DNA from: Planctomycetaceae bacterium
GTDB taxonomy: Bacteria > Planctomycetota > Planctomycetia > Pirellulales > Pirellulaceae
DNA: 58,177 nucleotides
Direction of reading: 5' to 3'
NCBI GenBank assembly: GCA_002709045.1
Contig: PAPJ01000032.1
Location: 1 to 58,177, forward strand
Shown here: positions 8,238 through 18,800 of the stretch, in pieces
Layout of the letters: the number at the start of each line of letters is the position of its first letter
How positions within the stretch are numbered: position 1 is the first letter of the stretch
The notes under the pieces: generated by a model
The model's input: only the letters and a program-made list of their open reading frames with translations
The model's database searches: none
Told to the model about the DNA's origin: nothing
Made by a program: the position numbers and the translations under genes

Positions 8238-9011
8238 ATGCCTGCCACAGATAGCCCCGTTGCGTTGATCACTGGAAGTTCCCGCGGCATTGGCGCTGCT
8301 ATCGCCAGAACCTTAGGCGAAAGTGGTTATCGAGTGGTTATTAACTATCTTCAAAACGAACACGCTGGCAATGCCATTCTCGACGAATTAACCGATGCTG
8401 GCCATTCTGCAATAACCTGCCGGGCAGATATCTGTGATTCGGGTGATCGACAACGCCTACTTGATAAAACACTCGCTGCCTACGGCCGTCTCGATCTCCT
8501 CGTAAACAACGCCGGGATAACGTCTCAGGGACGACTTGACTTACTAGATGCAACCGAGGATTCTTGGGATCTGGTTTTTGATACTAACCTTAAAGGGCCA
8601 TTTTTTCTTAGCCAATTAGCCGCTCGTCAAATGCTGAATCAGAATGATCGTTATCCCCGTGTCATTATCAATATAAATTCCATTTCTGCATATGCGATAT
8701 CACATAACCGTGCCGATTATTGCATTGCAAAGGCAGGACTGGAACTCATGACGAAAATTTTCGCCAGCCGACTGGCCGAAGACCAGATTCTGGTTTATGA
8801 AATATGCCCCGGTGTAATTGAAAGCGATATGACCGCCCCGGTCAAAGACAAATACGACGAATTAATTAAAAACGGTCTCACTCCAATTAAACGCTGGGGA
8901 ACATGCGAGGACGTTGCTACCGCGGTGCAGATTTTAGCCTCCGGCAAACTTAACTTCACGACCGGCGAGCGGCTTAACGTCGACGGTGGATATCATATCC
9001 GTAGATTGTAG
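8238..9011 (+). CDS. Short-chain dehydrogenase/reductase (FabG-like)
   Basis: This 257-residue classical SDR has the cofactor motif TGSSRGIG (12-19), the NNAG structural motif near residue 90, and the active-site YxxxK at Tyr161 and Lys165 (DYCIAKAGLE). The C-terminal EICPGVIESDM and FTTGERLNVDGGY complete the fold. It would reduce a ketone or oxidise an alcohol with NAD(P)H. The sequence is close to 3-ketoacyl-ACP reductases, but no fatty-acid genes are nearby, so the substrate is open. GGAAA precedes the ATG by six bases. The next gene starts eight bases after the stop, so the two are co-transcribed. Confidence 0.85.
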   Translation: MPATDSPVALITGSSRGIGAAIARTLGESGYRVVINYLQNEHAGNAILDELTDAGHSAITCRADICDSGDRQRLLDKTLAAYGRLDLLVNNAGITSQGRLDLLDATEDSWDLVFDTNLKGPFFLSQLAARQMLNQNDRYPRVIININSISAYAISHNRADYCIAKAGLELMTKIFASRLAEDQILVYEICPGVIESDMTAPVKDKYDELIKNGLTPIKRWGTCEDVATAVQILASGKLNFTTGERLNVDGGYHIRRL

Positions 9012-9018
9012 GATTAGT

Positions 9019-10122
9019 ATGCGAAACGAAAATTGGATTCGTATAGCCTGGTTCGGTATCCCCGAAGACACCATGCCGCTGAGTTGTCTGCCAGCAGGGG
9101 TTCAGATCACCGAAGTCTATAAGGATCCTCTAAACGATCCGTGGGAGTCCGTATTGGCCAACCGGAATATTGACGTTGTCGTATTTGGGATAACGCAATC
9201 ATCCGAAGAATACCAAAACATACTGCGCATTCTCATGCAAAACCAGATCCCGGTTGCCATACCTAATCCAGACGCTGATAGCCTTTTTGCGTATGAAATT
9301 GAAATGGTTCGGGTGGATGCCGGGGCTCGCCTCAGTGCGATTATCCCCAAACCCTGTGACCATCACTTCGATGCCACAACCGTACAGGCACAAGCACAAT
9401 TACAGAAGTCTGATTTAAACGATATCTATCATCATCTCACTCACGACTTACTATATCTCGATGAATCACTTGGAACTCCTAAATATGTTTTTGCCATGGG
9501 CGCTCGCGTTACCGATGACGTCAGAAATCTAACGGTTAATGTTGAGTTCGAGTCGGGATGTCTCTTGAATTGGGGCGTTGGCAATCCACTGGCAACTAGC
9601 CGTTTTAACCAAAATGATAAGCTTGTCGATTTTTCGCGCACTAATTTCTCGACCGCCAGTATTTTGAGGACATTACAGGAACTTCAGTTAAATACTGATT
9701 CAGATGGTTCCTGGGTGAAATATTCCACAACCCGCGAGGCAGCAGAATTAATCAGCCTATCGTTAAAAAAGGGAAGACGCATTGAAATCTTCGAAGGTAA
9801 TCCAACTGAACGCGACTCTTTCAAAGGTGTCATGTCAACAGCCGGTTGTTTTATTTTATTACTTGCACTTACATTGATCACAGCACTTGCAGCTATTGAT
9901 ATAGGGCAAATCTCAGAAACCCGAGATCAACATCTCACGGCGCTTGAAACAAACAACACAACAACTCAACGGTGGCCATTATGGATCAGATTGTGGCCCG
10001 TCTATCCGCTCGCACTATTCCTATCCTTTCAGTTCTTGAAATTGTTGATTCGAACTGAAAGTAAAGCTGGAAACTCTACGAAAGATGCGTCAAGTTTAAC
10101 GGCGGATTCCTCTTCTGATTAA
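9019..10122 (+). CDS. Gfo/Idh/MocA-like protein with a degenerate nucleotide-binding site and C-terminal membrane anchor
   Basis: The ATG at 9019 (367 residues) follows AGGATT by a few bases and avoids the overlap with the SDR gene that an upstream start would give. Residues 5-85 follow the Gfo/Idh Rossmann pattern (IRIAWFGIP, then NIDVVVFGITQSSEEYQNIL and QIPVAIPNP), but the glycine-rich GxGxxG loop is absent. Residues 130-190 resemble the substrate-domain sheet (LGTPKYVFAMGAR, VNVEFESGCLLNW). Two membrane segments follow (about 272-295 and 323-345), with a Ser/Thr-rich tail. I infer a non-catalytic, membrane-anchored relative of sugar oxidoreductases. The assignment is tentative. Confidence 0.45.
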   Translation: MRNENWIRIAWFGIPEDTMPLSCLPAGVQITEVYKDPLNDPWESVLANRNIDVVVFGITQSSEEYQNILRILMQNQIPVAIPNPDADSLFAYEIEMVRVDAGARLSAIIPKPCDHHFDATTVQAQAQLQKSDLNDIYHHLTHDLLYLDESLGTPKYVFAMGARVTDDVRNLTVNVEFESGCLLNWGVGNPLATSRFNQNDKLVDFSRTNFSTASILRTLQELQLNTDSDGSWVKYSTTREAAELISLSLKKGRRIEIFEGNPTERDSFKGVMSTAGCFILLLALTLITALAAIDIGQISETRDQHLTALETNNTTTQRWPLWIRLWPVYPLALFLSFQFLKLLIRTESKAGNSTKDASSLTADSSSD

Positions 10123-10136
10123 TAGTCTGCTAGCAG

Positions 10137-11528
10137 ATGCCGAAAATACAGTTATTAACGATTGTATGGCTTCAAGACTGGTATCGCATCACTGTGACGC
10201 GCCTATATTATTGCATCACCATCTTTTTAATGTTCTGTTTGGCTTGTCTCAGTACAGCTTATGGGCAACAAGATTCTGCTGGACTGTTACGTGTTAGTCC
10301 GGTTGTCCGGGCGATACAACGTAGTTCCCCCGCAGTCGTAAATATTAGTGGTCGCAAACCGGCAAATCGACCTCAACAACTTTTTGATGGAAGTGATAAT
10401 GAAGTCAATGGTATGGGTACCGGTTTGGTCATCGACCCTCGTGGATATATCCTGACCAACCATCATGTTATCGCCGGCATTGACCGAATTCAGGTCCGCC
10501 TGAGTCGAACGTGCAATATAGACATAAAGGATTATGCGGCCCAGATAATTGCGGTGGATCCTCCAACGGATCTAGCGGTCATCAAGATAGAAAGTGATAT
10601 ACCTCTTCCTGTAATCGAATTAGCAACGTCTTCTGATCTGATGTTAGGAGAGACTGTAATTGCCATTGGTAATGCCTACGGATATGAGGATACAATCACC
10701 AAAGGTATTATCAGTTGCCTGCAACGACAAGTTCAGGTAACGGAAGAACAGGTGTATCGCAACCTGATTCAAACAGATGCAAGTATCAACCCTGGCAATT
10801 CCGGTGGGCCGCTGATTAATATTCAAGGCGAGGCGATAGGGATTAACGTAGCGGTGAGAGTGGGTGCTCAGGCTATTGGTTTTGCTATCCCAATGGATCG
10901 GGCAATGGAAATCACCACCCGCATTCTCAAGGAAACTGTTGAACGTCGGCTGGCTTCAGGTATCGAAGTATCAACGGAGGTAGAAAAACGCAACACCTAT
11001 GTGCGTGTGGCAAATATTAAAAGCGGTAGCCTAGGCGCCCTTGCAGGATTAAAAGAAGGCGATCAAATTATCAAATTTGGTGATCGTGAACTCAATTGGG
11101 GCTTTCAACTGTATATCAACATTCTGGAGAATGGTTTTACACCATCCACGCTGACGGCAAAACGAGCAGAGGAACTTATGACGCTTCCCTTTGCCGCGAA
11201 AACCAACGCCACCCAGGACACACTGGCCTTAAATCGGGCCTGGAGCGAACTGGGACTACGGGTATCTCCTATATCTTTCCGTAGCCTACCCGGCAAGAAT
11301 AAATATGCCGGCGGCTTAAAAGTACTCCAGGTACGAAATCAAGGCCCCGCAAACCAACAGGGGATTCGTGCCGGTGATGTATTATTGGCAATTCATAAAT
11401 GGGAAACGCTGAGCCTAGACAATCTAGAATACATCCTAAATAGCGAAATAGTGGCCAGCAGACGTCCTGTTACGTTCTACATCTATCGTGAAACTGAATT
11501 CTTCTTTGGGGAATTTTTTAAAGAATAA
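10137..11528 (+). CDS. HtrA/DegP-type serine protease with two PDZ domains
   Basis: An N-terminal hydrophobic segment (about 25-43) ending in AYG acts as signal or anchor. The trypsin-like domain (about 55-250) has the full triad: His110 in TNHHVI, Asp145 in PTDLAVI and Ser222 in NPGNSGGP. Two PDZ domains follow, near 265-345 (VRVANIKSGSLGALAGLKEGD) and 375-460 (LQVRNQGPANQQGIRAGDVL). Such proteases degrade or refold damaged proteins outside the cytoplasm. The length (463) is normal for the family. The gene starts 15 bases after the preceding one, so it probably belongs to the same transcript. Confidence 0.92.
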   Translation: MPKIQLLTIVWLQDWYRITVTRLYYCITIFLMFCLACLSTAYGQQDSAGLLRVSPVVRAIQRSSPAVVNISGRKPANRPQQLFDGSDNEVNGMGTGLVIDPRGYILTNHHVIAGIDRIQVRLSRTCNIDIKDYAAQIIAVDPPTDLAVIKIESDIPLPVIELATSSDLMLGETVIAIGNAYGYEDTITKGIISCLQRQVQVTEEQVYRNLIQTDASINPGNSGGPLINIQGEAIGINVAVRVGAQAIGFAIPMDRAMEITTRILKETVERRLASGIEVSTEVEKRNTYVRVANIKSGSLGALAGLKEGDQIIKFGDRELNWGFQLYINILENGFTPSTLTAKRAEELMTLPFAAKTNATQDTLALNRAWSELGLRVSPISFRSLPGKNKYAGGLKVLQVRNQGPANQQGIRAGDVLLAIHKWETLSLDNLEYILNSEIVASRRPVTFYIYRETEFFFGEFFKE

Positions 11529-11608
11529 TCGCATCGCTTTTACCGCAAGCCGAGTTCACGGTAGGATTAACTTCTTAATATTGTCGGTCTTCAATTAACG
11601 GTATTTTG

Positions 11609-12499
11609 ATGGAAGCTGAGTTTCTTAGGTGGCTGAAAACCACACTTCAGCTACAGACACAAACACATCCGGGGATCGGTGATGATTGTTCGACACTAGT
11701 ACTTGAACCGCATTTAACTCCGGTGATCACAACAGACTCGCTGGTTGATCAGGTCCATTTTGATACGGCTCACCAACCGTTAGAGCAAATTGGATGGAAA
11801 TCGTTGGCTGTAAACCTAAGTGACATCGCTGCAATGGGCGCCACTCCCTCCTACGCAGTCGTCTCTCTAATTACACCGGCGACCTATTCACTTGCTGAGT
11901 TACAAACGCTTTACAAAGGAATCCTGTCTCTAGCGATGGAGACAGGCACTCAAATCGTGGGGGGCGATTTTAATTCCCATCGCGGGCCACTAACCATAGG
12001 CCTCACAGTTATCGGGCAGGCGTCTCCATCACAATTAAAGTATCGATTTGCAACCAAAGAGACCGATCGTATTTTTATTACCGGCCCTTTGGGGCGTAGC
12101 ATTGAAGGCCATCATCTAAACTTCACACCCTGCTTAGCGGAGGGCCGTATTTTAGCTTCCTTTCCGGCTGTTCATTCTATTACCGACGTCACAGATGGAC
12201 TCGTCATCGACCTCAATTCTATCTTGCCAGATGGTCTAGGCGCAATTCTTGACGCTGATAGAATTCCCTGCCGAAACCCCTCCAATGATCCTCATTCTGA
12301 CATCCAGCACGCTTTATTCGATGGCGAGGATTTTGAGTTACTTTTCACAGTCGATTCGGAGTTCGACATCAAAGACTTGACTGCGGCCCTGCCGCGGGAT
12401 ATTTATGAGATCGGCGCCGTTAATAGTAACAATCGGATTTCCATCAAATACAACGACAATAACATTCAGCAACTAGACATCACCGGCTATGAACACTAA
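11609..12499 (+). CDS. thiL: Thiamine-monophosphate kinase ThiL
   Basis: ThiL phosphorylates thiamine monophosphate to thiamine diphosphate, the active cofactor, in the cytoplasm. The sequence shows the family motifs: GIGDDC near residue 22, ITTDSLVDQVHF near 40, WKSLAVNLSDIAAMGATP near 65, GGDFNSHRGPLTIGLTVIGQ near 115, and the C-terminal ITDVTDGLVIDL and FDGEDFELLFTV. About 296 residues is slightly short of the usual 310-330. I prefer the ATG at 11609 to the TTG just before it. The 3' end overlaps tsaE by 11 bases, so the two genes are translationally coupled. Confidence 0.9.
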   Translation: MEAEFLRWLKTTLQLQTQTHPGIGDDCSTLVLEPHLTPVITTDSLVDQVHFDTAHQPLEQIGWKSLAVNLSDIAAMGATPSYAVVSLITPATYSLAELQTLYKGILSLAMETGTQIVGGDFNSHRGPLTIGLTVIGQASPSQLKYRFATKETDRIFITGPLGRSIEGHHLNFTPCLAEGRILASFPAVHSITDVTDGLVIDLNSILPDGLGAILDADRIPCRNPSNDPHSDIQHALFDGEDFELLFTVDSEFDIKDLTAALPRDIYEIGAVNSNNRISIKYNDNNIQQLDITGYEH

Positions 12500-12983
12500 T
12501 CTCACGACTACCACATTAAGGGCTTGTTCTGAAGCAGATACAGATCACATTGCCGCAGCTTTTAGTCAGCATATTCCGGGAAACACAACCGTCGCGCTAA
12601 CCGGAACCCTTGGCGCAGGAAAGACCCGCTTCGTACAGGGTGTGGCCGTGGCATTGGGCGCCCGGGCAGAACACGTCACCAGTCCAACGTTTGTCATATG
12701 CAACCAATATCCCGTTAAAAAACACATCTATCACCTGGATGCGTACCGCATCACCGATGAAGATGAATTTTTTGAATTGGGCGTCGATGAAATGTTCTTA
12801 TCCGACGGATACGTATTTATTGAATGGGCCGAGAAATTTAAGCAAATGCTACCCAGAGAACTTCTTTCGCTAACTATTAATGTTGTTAGCCAACACGGTC
12901 GGGACTTCCATTTTAGAGGCACTTCGCGATACCAGGAATCAATCGTTCGTTTACGGTCAACCTGTCAGGATTTACTCGCCTGA
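12489..12983 (+). CDS. tsaE: tRNA threonylcarbamoyladenosine biosynthesis ATPase TsaE
   Basis: TsaE is the small ATPase that works with TsaB and TsaD to make threonylcarbamoyladenosine at position 37 of tRNAs reading ANN codons. The Walker A motif GTLGAGKT lies at 39-46, followed by HVTSPTFVI near 63, HLDAYRI near 80 and IEWAEK near 108, all family hallmarks. The length of 164 is typical. The tsaB and tsaD genes are not in the window. The start overlaps the end of thiL by 11 bases. Confidence 0.92.
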   Translation: MNTNLTTTTLRACSEADTDHIAAAFSQHIPGNTTVALTGTLGAGKTRFVQGVAVALGARAEHVTSPTFVICNQYPVKKHIYHLDAYRITDEDEFFELGVDEMFLSDGYVFIEWAEKFKQMLPRELLSLTINVVSQHGRDFHFRGTSRYQESIVRLRSTCQDLLA

Positions 12984-12986
12984 TTT

Positions 12987-13016
12987 TTGATTCTCGACAC
13001 TATGATTTGGTACAAT
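12987..13016 (+). promoter_or_regulatory. Candidate promoter of the helicase-nuclease operon
   Basis: TTGATT (12987-12992) and TACAAT (13011-13016) are 18 bases apart, just after tsaE and 40 bases before the GTG start at 13057. A GAGGA ribosome site follows at 13046-13050. Confidence 0.45.
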
Positions 13017-13056
13017 AACTGTCCGCATTTTTCTCCGTCAGCATTGAGGACCACAG

Positions 13057-15834
13057 GTGGCCGACCAACCAACGTTCCTGGGATGGGATGCTCCCCCAAT
13101 TAGCCTATTGAGTGACTGGCTTACAGCAAAGTATTCAGAAGGCTCTTTGCTGGACTTGTCCGGAATTACCATCGTCCTGCCTTCAACTAGCGGCGTCCGT
13201 CAATTACAACAGAGTCTCGTGCAATATGCAAACGAGCAGCAACTCGCCTTCCTGCCACCTGACATCACAACGATTGGCGGCCTTCCTGAACGACTCTATC
13301 CACACAAGTCAGCAGCAACTGATGCCTTTCAACAACTGGCATGGTACAAGGCAGTCACAGATAAGGCATTATCCGGATCGCTTAACACATTCCTTCCTAT
13401 TGCACCTGCTCCACAGCAACGGCAGGCCTGGCAGGAACTCGCAGTTGCGGTTGCCAATGTCCACCGCGAATTATCCGGCGAGGGCCTACGATTCGAAAAC
13501 ATTGTCTCACACTGCAACAAAAATCAACTCCGGCATGAAGAACGTCGCTGGAAACAGCTACAGCTAATCCAAGAAGCGTACTTTAATCTTTTAGACGAGC
13601 ATCAGGTCTGGGATCTTCAGAGTGCGCGCGTGATGGCGCTAAAGAATCAGGAAATTTCCTTTGACTCCTCTGAACTGTTTGTCGTTGCCGGATGCACGGA
13701 TCTTAACAGTATTCTACGCGGGTTTCTCGCATCAATATCGGCTCAGACCGAGTTTATTGTATTTGCTCCGGTCTCAATGCGTTCCCGGTTTGATCAGGTC
13801 GGATGTTTGATCACGGAGAAGTGGGATGCGAGTGTTCCTGCCATACCGCCGGAAGATATCAGCATTGCCAGTGATCCAACGCATCAGGCCGAACTAATTC
13901 TGGACTTAATTACCCGCATGCCAGCTGACGTTGCAACCACAGATATCCTTATTGCAACACCTGATGTCGGTGATGAGAAGGAATTGATTCGACAACTCCA
14001 AACGCATCACCTTCAGGCGAATCCGCCCACAGGAATGCGGCTAACCGACACCCGAATCATTGTCCTTCTGCGGTTACTTCATAATTACCTCAGGGATATA
14101 TCATTTTCCGCTCTCTCGGGTTTACTGCGTCATCCCGATGTTGGAATTTATATTCTTAGTTCAATTGATATTTCATCCGTCCTTACGGAACTTACCGAAT
14201 ATCATGAAGCGAGACTCCCTTTGGATGATTCTGACATACAGGCATGGTCGAAACGTTATCCCTCACTAGCAAAAGCCGCTGCCGCTATTCGTAACTGGTG
14301 TGAGCCGTTACTAAAACTTGAAGACACCTCGCAGAATATTCATGATGGGATGCTCGCTGTATTAACGAAGGTATATGGTGAACTATCCTTTCAACGCGAT
14401 ACGCACATCGCAGAGATCAAAGCGCTGTCGGCTATCACGAATACATCCCATGAAATGCTCGAGGCTTACGAACAACTTCACATTTCCTGTAACAACGACA
14501 TTTTTTTTACTCACCTTCTTGCCACTTTAAGTCAATCCAATGTACCCGTCATTCCAGATTCTGATGCGATTACAATTTCAGGCTGGTTAGATGCTCCATG
14601 GTCAGCGCATAACACCGTGATTGTCAGCGGAATTAATGAAGGAATTGTACCCACAACATCAAATACCGATCTATTTCTCCAGGACAATACTCGACAGGCT
14701 CTTGGTCTGAATAATAATCAACGCCGTTTAGCCCGAGATGCCTATACACTCGCCCTTTTACAAAACAGCCGGAACCTTGTTTGCCTTTGCAAACGAAGTA
14801 ACCAACAGGGCGACCCGCTTCCTATATCACGTTTATTACTGCACGGGCCGGTAACCCAACAGGCCGATCTTATCAAGCGTTACAGTAGTGGCCAAACAAC
14901 CATCGCCAGTCATCAATTAAAAGAGTTCCGGCCAATTGATCACCTACCAGTGCTGGAAATAACTGTCGCACCACATCAACCGGAAGCAATCAGCGTAACA
15001 GCCTTACGATCCTACCTCGCCTGTCCGGTCAGATTTTATTTAAATTCGGTTCTCCGGCTTCAATCTATTGACGACTATTCAAAAGAACTCTCGCCGCTAA
15101 CGTTTGGGAACCTTGTGCATAATGTACTGCATGCATTCGGGATTTCTGAAGTCCGAGATTCCATCGATAGTTCCGAGATTTCAGAATACCTTAAATCCAG
15201 CTTATCCCAGCATTTTCGTCGCAATCATGGAAACTCGACTTTTCCCGCGGTGAGACTACAGATCCAACAACTCCACCATCGTTTCGACGCGTTCGCTCAA
15301 TGGCAGGCCAATTGGCGTACTGAGGGGTGGAAAATAATAGAAGCGGAATACCAACCTGTCGAACCCATTACAGTTCATCCAGATTTCCCGGAATGCAAGA
15401 TCCGTGGGCGTATTGATCGAATCGACTACAACCCGCAAAAAGACACCTACGCAATCTTTGATTACAAGACATCGGAATCGTCTGATCCTCCAGAGAAGAC
15501 CCATAAGTCATCCAAACCGCCGGGATGGTCGGATTTACAGCTTCCTATGTATCGACATCTTTGTAAGGCATTGACCGGCGATGCCGGGCTCTTACTTGGC
15601 TACATCACGCTAGGGAAGGATCTGTCGTCTATCGGAGCCCAGTTTGCAAACTGGGACGAGACCGCACTCAATGACGCTGATAAAGTGGCTGTTGAAGTGA
15701 TACGCTCGATACGAGCCGGCGAATTTACCGAATTAAATGATGATGTGCCCGCAATATTTGACGATTATGCCGACCTGTTTGGCAAAACCACGTTGGACCA
15801 TCCCGGTCACATTATTAAAGAGGTGAACAAATGA
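13057..15834 (+). CDS. AddB-like exonuclease subunit (PD-(D/E)XK nuclease family)
   Basis: This 925-residue protein pairs with the next gene and fits the B subunit of an AddAB-type helicase-nuclease, which resects double-strand breaks to load RecA. The N-terminus has the helicase-like ITIVLPSTSGVRQLQQSL stretch without a Walker A. The C-terminus has the nuclease: ACPVRFYLNSVLRLQ near 656, IRGRIDRIDY near 783 and IFDYKTSES near 800, giving the Asp and Asp-x-Lys of the PD-(D/E)XK site. The cluster of cysteines that holds an iron-sulfur centre in Bacillus AddB is missing; only one Cys is near the nuclease. The start is GTG with GAGGA six bases upstream. The stop overlaps the next start by four bases (ATGA). 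Confidence 0.8.
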   Translation: MADQPTFLGWDAPPISLLSDWLTAKYSEGSLLDLSGITIVLPSTSGVRQLQQSLVQYANEQQLAFLPPDITTIGGLPERLYPHKSAATDAFQQLAWYKAVTDKALSGSLNTFLPIAPAPQQRQAWQELAVAVANVHRELSGEGLRFENIVSHCNKNQLRHEERRWKQLQLIQEAYFNLLDEHQVWDLQSARVMALKNQEISFDSSELFVVAGCTDLNSILRGFLASISAQTEFIVFAPVSMRSRFDQVGCLITEKWDASVPAIPPEDISIASDPTHQAELILDLITRMPADVATTDILIATPDVGDEKELIRQLQTHHLQANPPTGMRLTDTRIIVLLRLLHNYLRDISFSALSGLLRHPDVGIYILSSIDISSVLTELTEYHEARLPLDDSDIQAWSKRYPSLAKAAAAIRNWCEPLLKLEDTSQNIHDGMLAVLTKVYGELSFQRDTHIAEIKALSAITNTSHEMLEAYEQLHISCNNDIFFTHLLATLSQSNVPVIPDSDAITISGWLDAPWSAHNTVIVSGINEGIVPTTSNTDLFLQDNTRQALGLNNNQRRLARDAYTLALLQNSRNLVCLCKRSNQQGDPLPISRLLLHGPVTQQADLIKRYSSGQTTIASHQLKEFRPIDHLPVLEITVAPHQPEAISVTALRSYLACPVRFYLNSVLRLQSIDDYSKELSPLTFGNLVHNVLHAFGISEVRDSIDSSEISEYLKSSLSQHFRRNHGNSTFPAVRLQIQQLHHRFDAFAQWQANWRTEGWKIIEAEYQPVEPITVHPDFPECKIRGRIDRIDYNPQKDTYAIFDYKTSESSDPPEKTHKSSKPPGWSDLQLPMYRHLCKALTGDAGLLLGYITLGKDLSSIGAQFANWDETALNDADKVAVEVIRSIRAGEFTELNDDVPAIFDDYADLFGKTTLDHPGHIIKEVNK

Positions 15835-18800
15835 AGACACCTCTGGAACACCTTCTGATTCGGGCCTCTGCTGGAACCGGCAAAACTTTTCAGCTTTCCA
15901 ATCGATATATATCACTGCTTGCCAGTGGAGTTTCGCCTACCAATATTCTTGCAACCACGTTCACCCGTAAAGCGGCCGGTGAAATCAGGGATCGAATCCT
16001 TGAGAGGCTCGCCGATGCCATCCTAGATGAGAAGGCATCTGAGGATTTACTCTCCCACATACTAGTACCTACTGCAGCCGAGCAGCTTGACTTCAAAACC
16101 TGTTTCCAAGCAATGGTTACTGACTTAAACAGACTAAACATCGGCACGCTGGATTCATTCTTTTCCGTCTGGACCACGAAGCTGTCACTTGAATTTGGAT
16201 TAACTCCGGGTTGGTCAATACTCAATACCACCGAATATGACAATCTGATGTATACCGCAATCTCTGACGTAGTGCAGTATGGCAAGAATGCTGATCTGTC
16301 CCGGCTGCTGATCCTTCTCAACAAAGGATCTGTAAGTCGAAGCATTACCAGTAACATTCACGACTCGATCCAAAATTTACGATCACTATACCAACAGAGT
16401 TCAGAGGATGTTTGGAATCAGCGTTTGGCCACGGGCCGGTTAAAGCCGCAATATCTCGACGATGCCTTAAATAATCTCGAAGCAGCAGTTAACAATATTG
16501 ATCAACCAGCATTGACCAAAGGTGTTCTTGCTGATCTTGATATGCTCCGAGCGCAAGATTTTACCGCAGCCATTGACAAAGGCGTTCTCAAAAAGATTAT
16601 TGAGCATGCCACAACATACAATCGCGTAGAAATACCCGACAAACTAATATCACTTTATCAGCCGGTGCTGGAATACCTCGGCAACCATTTCTCACACGAA
16701 GTCCACAATCAGGCTCTCGCAACCTACGATCTCTTAAATCGGTTTACAGCCACTTTTAATAACTTGAAACGGCAGGCAGGACGACTTGAGTTTTCGGATG
16801 CCACTGATTATGCAGCACGCATTAGCGAACTTCCCGGCGAATTACTAATTCGGCTTAACAGTGATATTTCTCACTTGTTGTTGGATGAATTCCAGGATAC
16901 TTCTCTGGCTCAGTGGCGAGCCATCTCGCATTTAGTAACCGATGTTACAACAACTGCAGGCAGCCCGGTGCAATCACTCTTCTGTGTAGGAGACACAAAG
17001 CAGGCGATTTACGGGTGGCGAGGCGGGCGTCGTGAGATATTTGACACTTTAACTAATTATGTTCCTCAAATTCGAAGTGATGAACTCAAGGATAGTTATC
17101 GCTCGTCAACGTTCGTACTTCAGTTTATTAACAAGGTGTTTCAAAATCTATCAAACCACCCCCGACTCGGGGAACTTACGCCGGTATTAAAGCAATGGTC
17201 AGACGACTTTGAAGAACACTCGGCTGCCCGAAATCTGGATGGCTACGTGCTCTACAAGAACAGTCCATCGGCTTCTAAGTTGAAGGACCGTCTGCAAAAT
17301 AGCCTAAATGAGACCGTAGAACTAGTGAAACAACTATTGGCGACCGACAAAAACATATCCATAGGTGTATTACTGAGGAAAAATGATGATATAGGTCAGC
17401 TCATTCAAATGCTCGCTTCCGAAGGAATTATCGCAAGTGAGGAGGGCGGCAATACACTAACACGTTTTTGTCCCATTCAACTAATCCGCAATTGGTTGCA
17501 TTTACTGGAGTTTCCCAATGACTCATTGGCCTTATTCCAAATCAGACAATCTCCTCTAAAAGACCGACTGAATACAGGGGATGCTGACGCGTGTCTATCC
17601 AGTCCTACTTTCCTGTATGAGCGACAGAGACTATTACAACTTGGTGCGGGTGATTACATCGACGAACTGAGCCAATTGATGAGACCGTACCTGACTAATT
17701 CTCAACAATTCCGACTGCAGCAACTGATTCGCCACGCTGATTCTTTTGATTCCGACGAACCTCTGCGTTTAACCGAACTCTTACAATCGATGGACAGCGA
17801 ACGATTTACTGAAGAAAGTTCATCGATCGTGCGTGTCATGACTATTCATGCTTCAAAAGGGCTGGAATTCGACGCGGTTGTCTTACCAGATCTGGAACCC
17901 GCTCTAACTCGAACTCCTGATATTATTGTGGCTCGCGACGACGAGCAGTTACCAGCTAGTATATTCCCCTATCGTAATGCTAAGATTCAATCCATATTAC
18001 CGCAGCATTACCGGGACGCGGTATTAGAAACCCGTACTGAGAAGTTGCAGGAAGTACTATGCGTTTTATATGTAGCTATGACGCGGGCAGCACATGCACT
18101 TTATCTGATCGGACCGAGTCAACCCAAGACTCCTAGCGACGTGCCAGTCACTTTAGCCGGATTGATTCAAATGGCACTAAACGATTCTTACAACTGTGAA
18201 CCCGAAGCGATTCTTTACCAAGAAGGTAATCCCTGCTGGTATAACGATAAAGACAATACTGCTGAGTTAACAGATAACCGTCCCCAGTTACCCGATGGAC
18301 TTAATCGACACGTCATTAATGAGAATCAACTTCTACCAACTGCTTCGCCTTCCAGTCTGGAAGGCGGTGATCACTTCCATGCTTCTGGTCTCTTGCAAAT
18401 TCCTAACCATAATGCATTGAACTTCGGCACATTAGTCCATCAGGTCTTTGAAGGTATTACTTGGTGGAACGATACACAAATTGAACAATATCTAGACCAC
18501 CTAACAAAGCGACGAATCTCCTGGGATGAATCTCTGCGATCTACATTAACCAATCTTTGTGCTCATAAGGATATTACTTCTGTATTAAGTGAAGAGTTTT
18601 ACTCGAAATTAGATTCATTTGCAGGGTCTGAGCATCTGGTCGTGAAGATGGAGCTTCCGGTAACATCAATCGTAGAGGGTCAATTGATCCGCGGTTTCGC
18701 CGATCGTCTTGTTATCGGCTTGAAAGGGGGCCAAATCGTAGCAGCGGATATCGTCGACTTTAAAACCGATGATCTGGGACCGGACAACAGTTTGCTGAAG

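Noticed and set aside
8986..9018. Longer N-terminus for the Gfo/Idh-like gene starting at 8986
   Set aside because: It would overlap the SDR gene by 26 bases; the ATG at 9019 has a good AGGATT ribosome site and begins the strand pattern.
10137..12983. A single operon from the HtrA gene through tsaE
   Set aside because: The HtrA and thiL genes are separated by 80 bases with a small imperfect hairpin, and no promoter or terminator is clear enough to decide; only thiL-tsaE coupling is certain.
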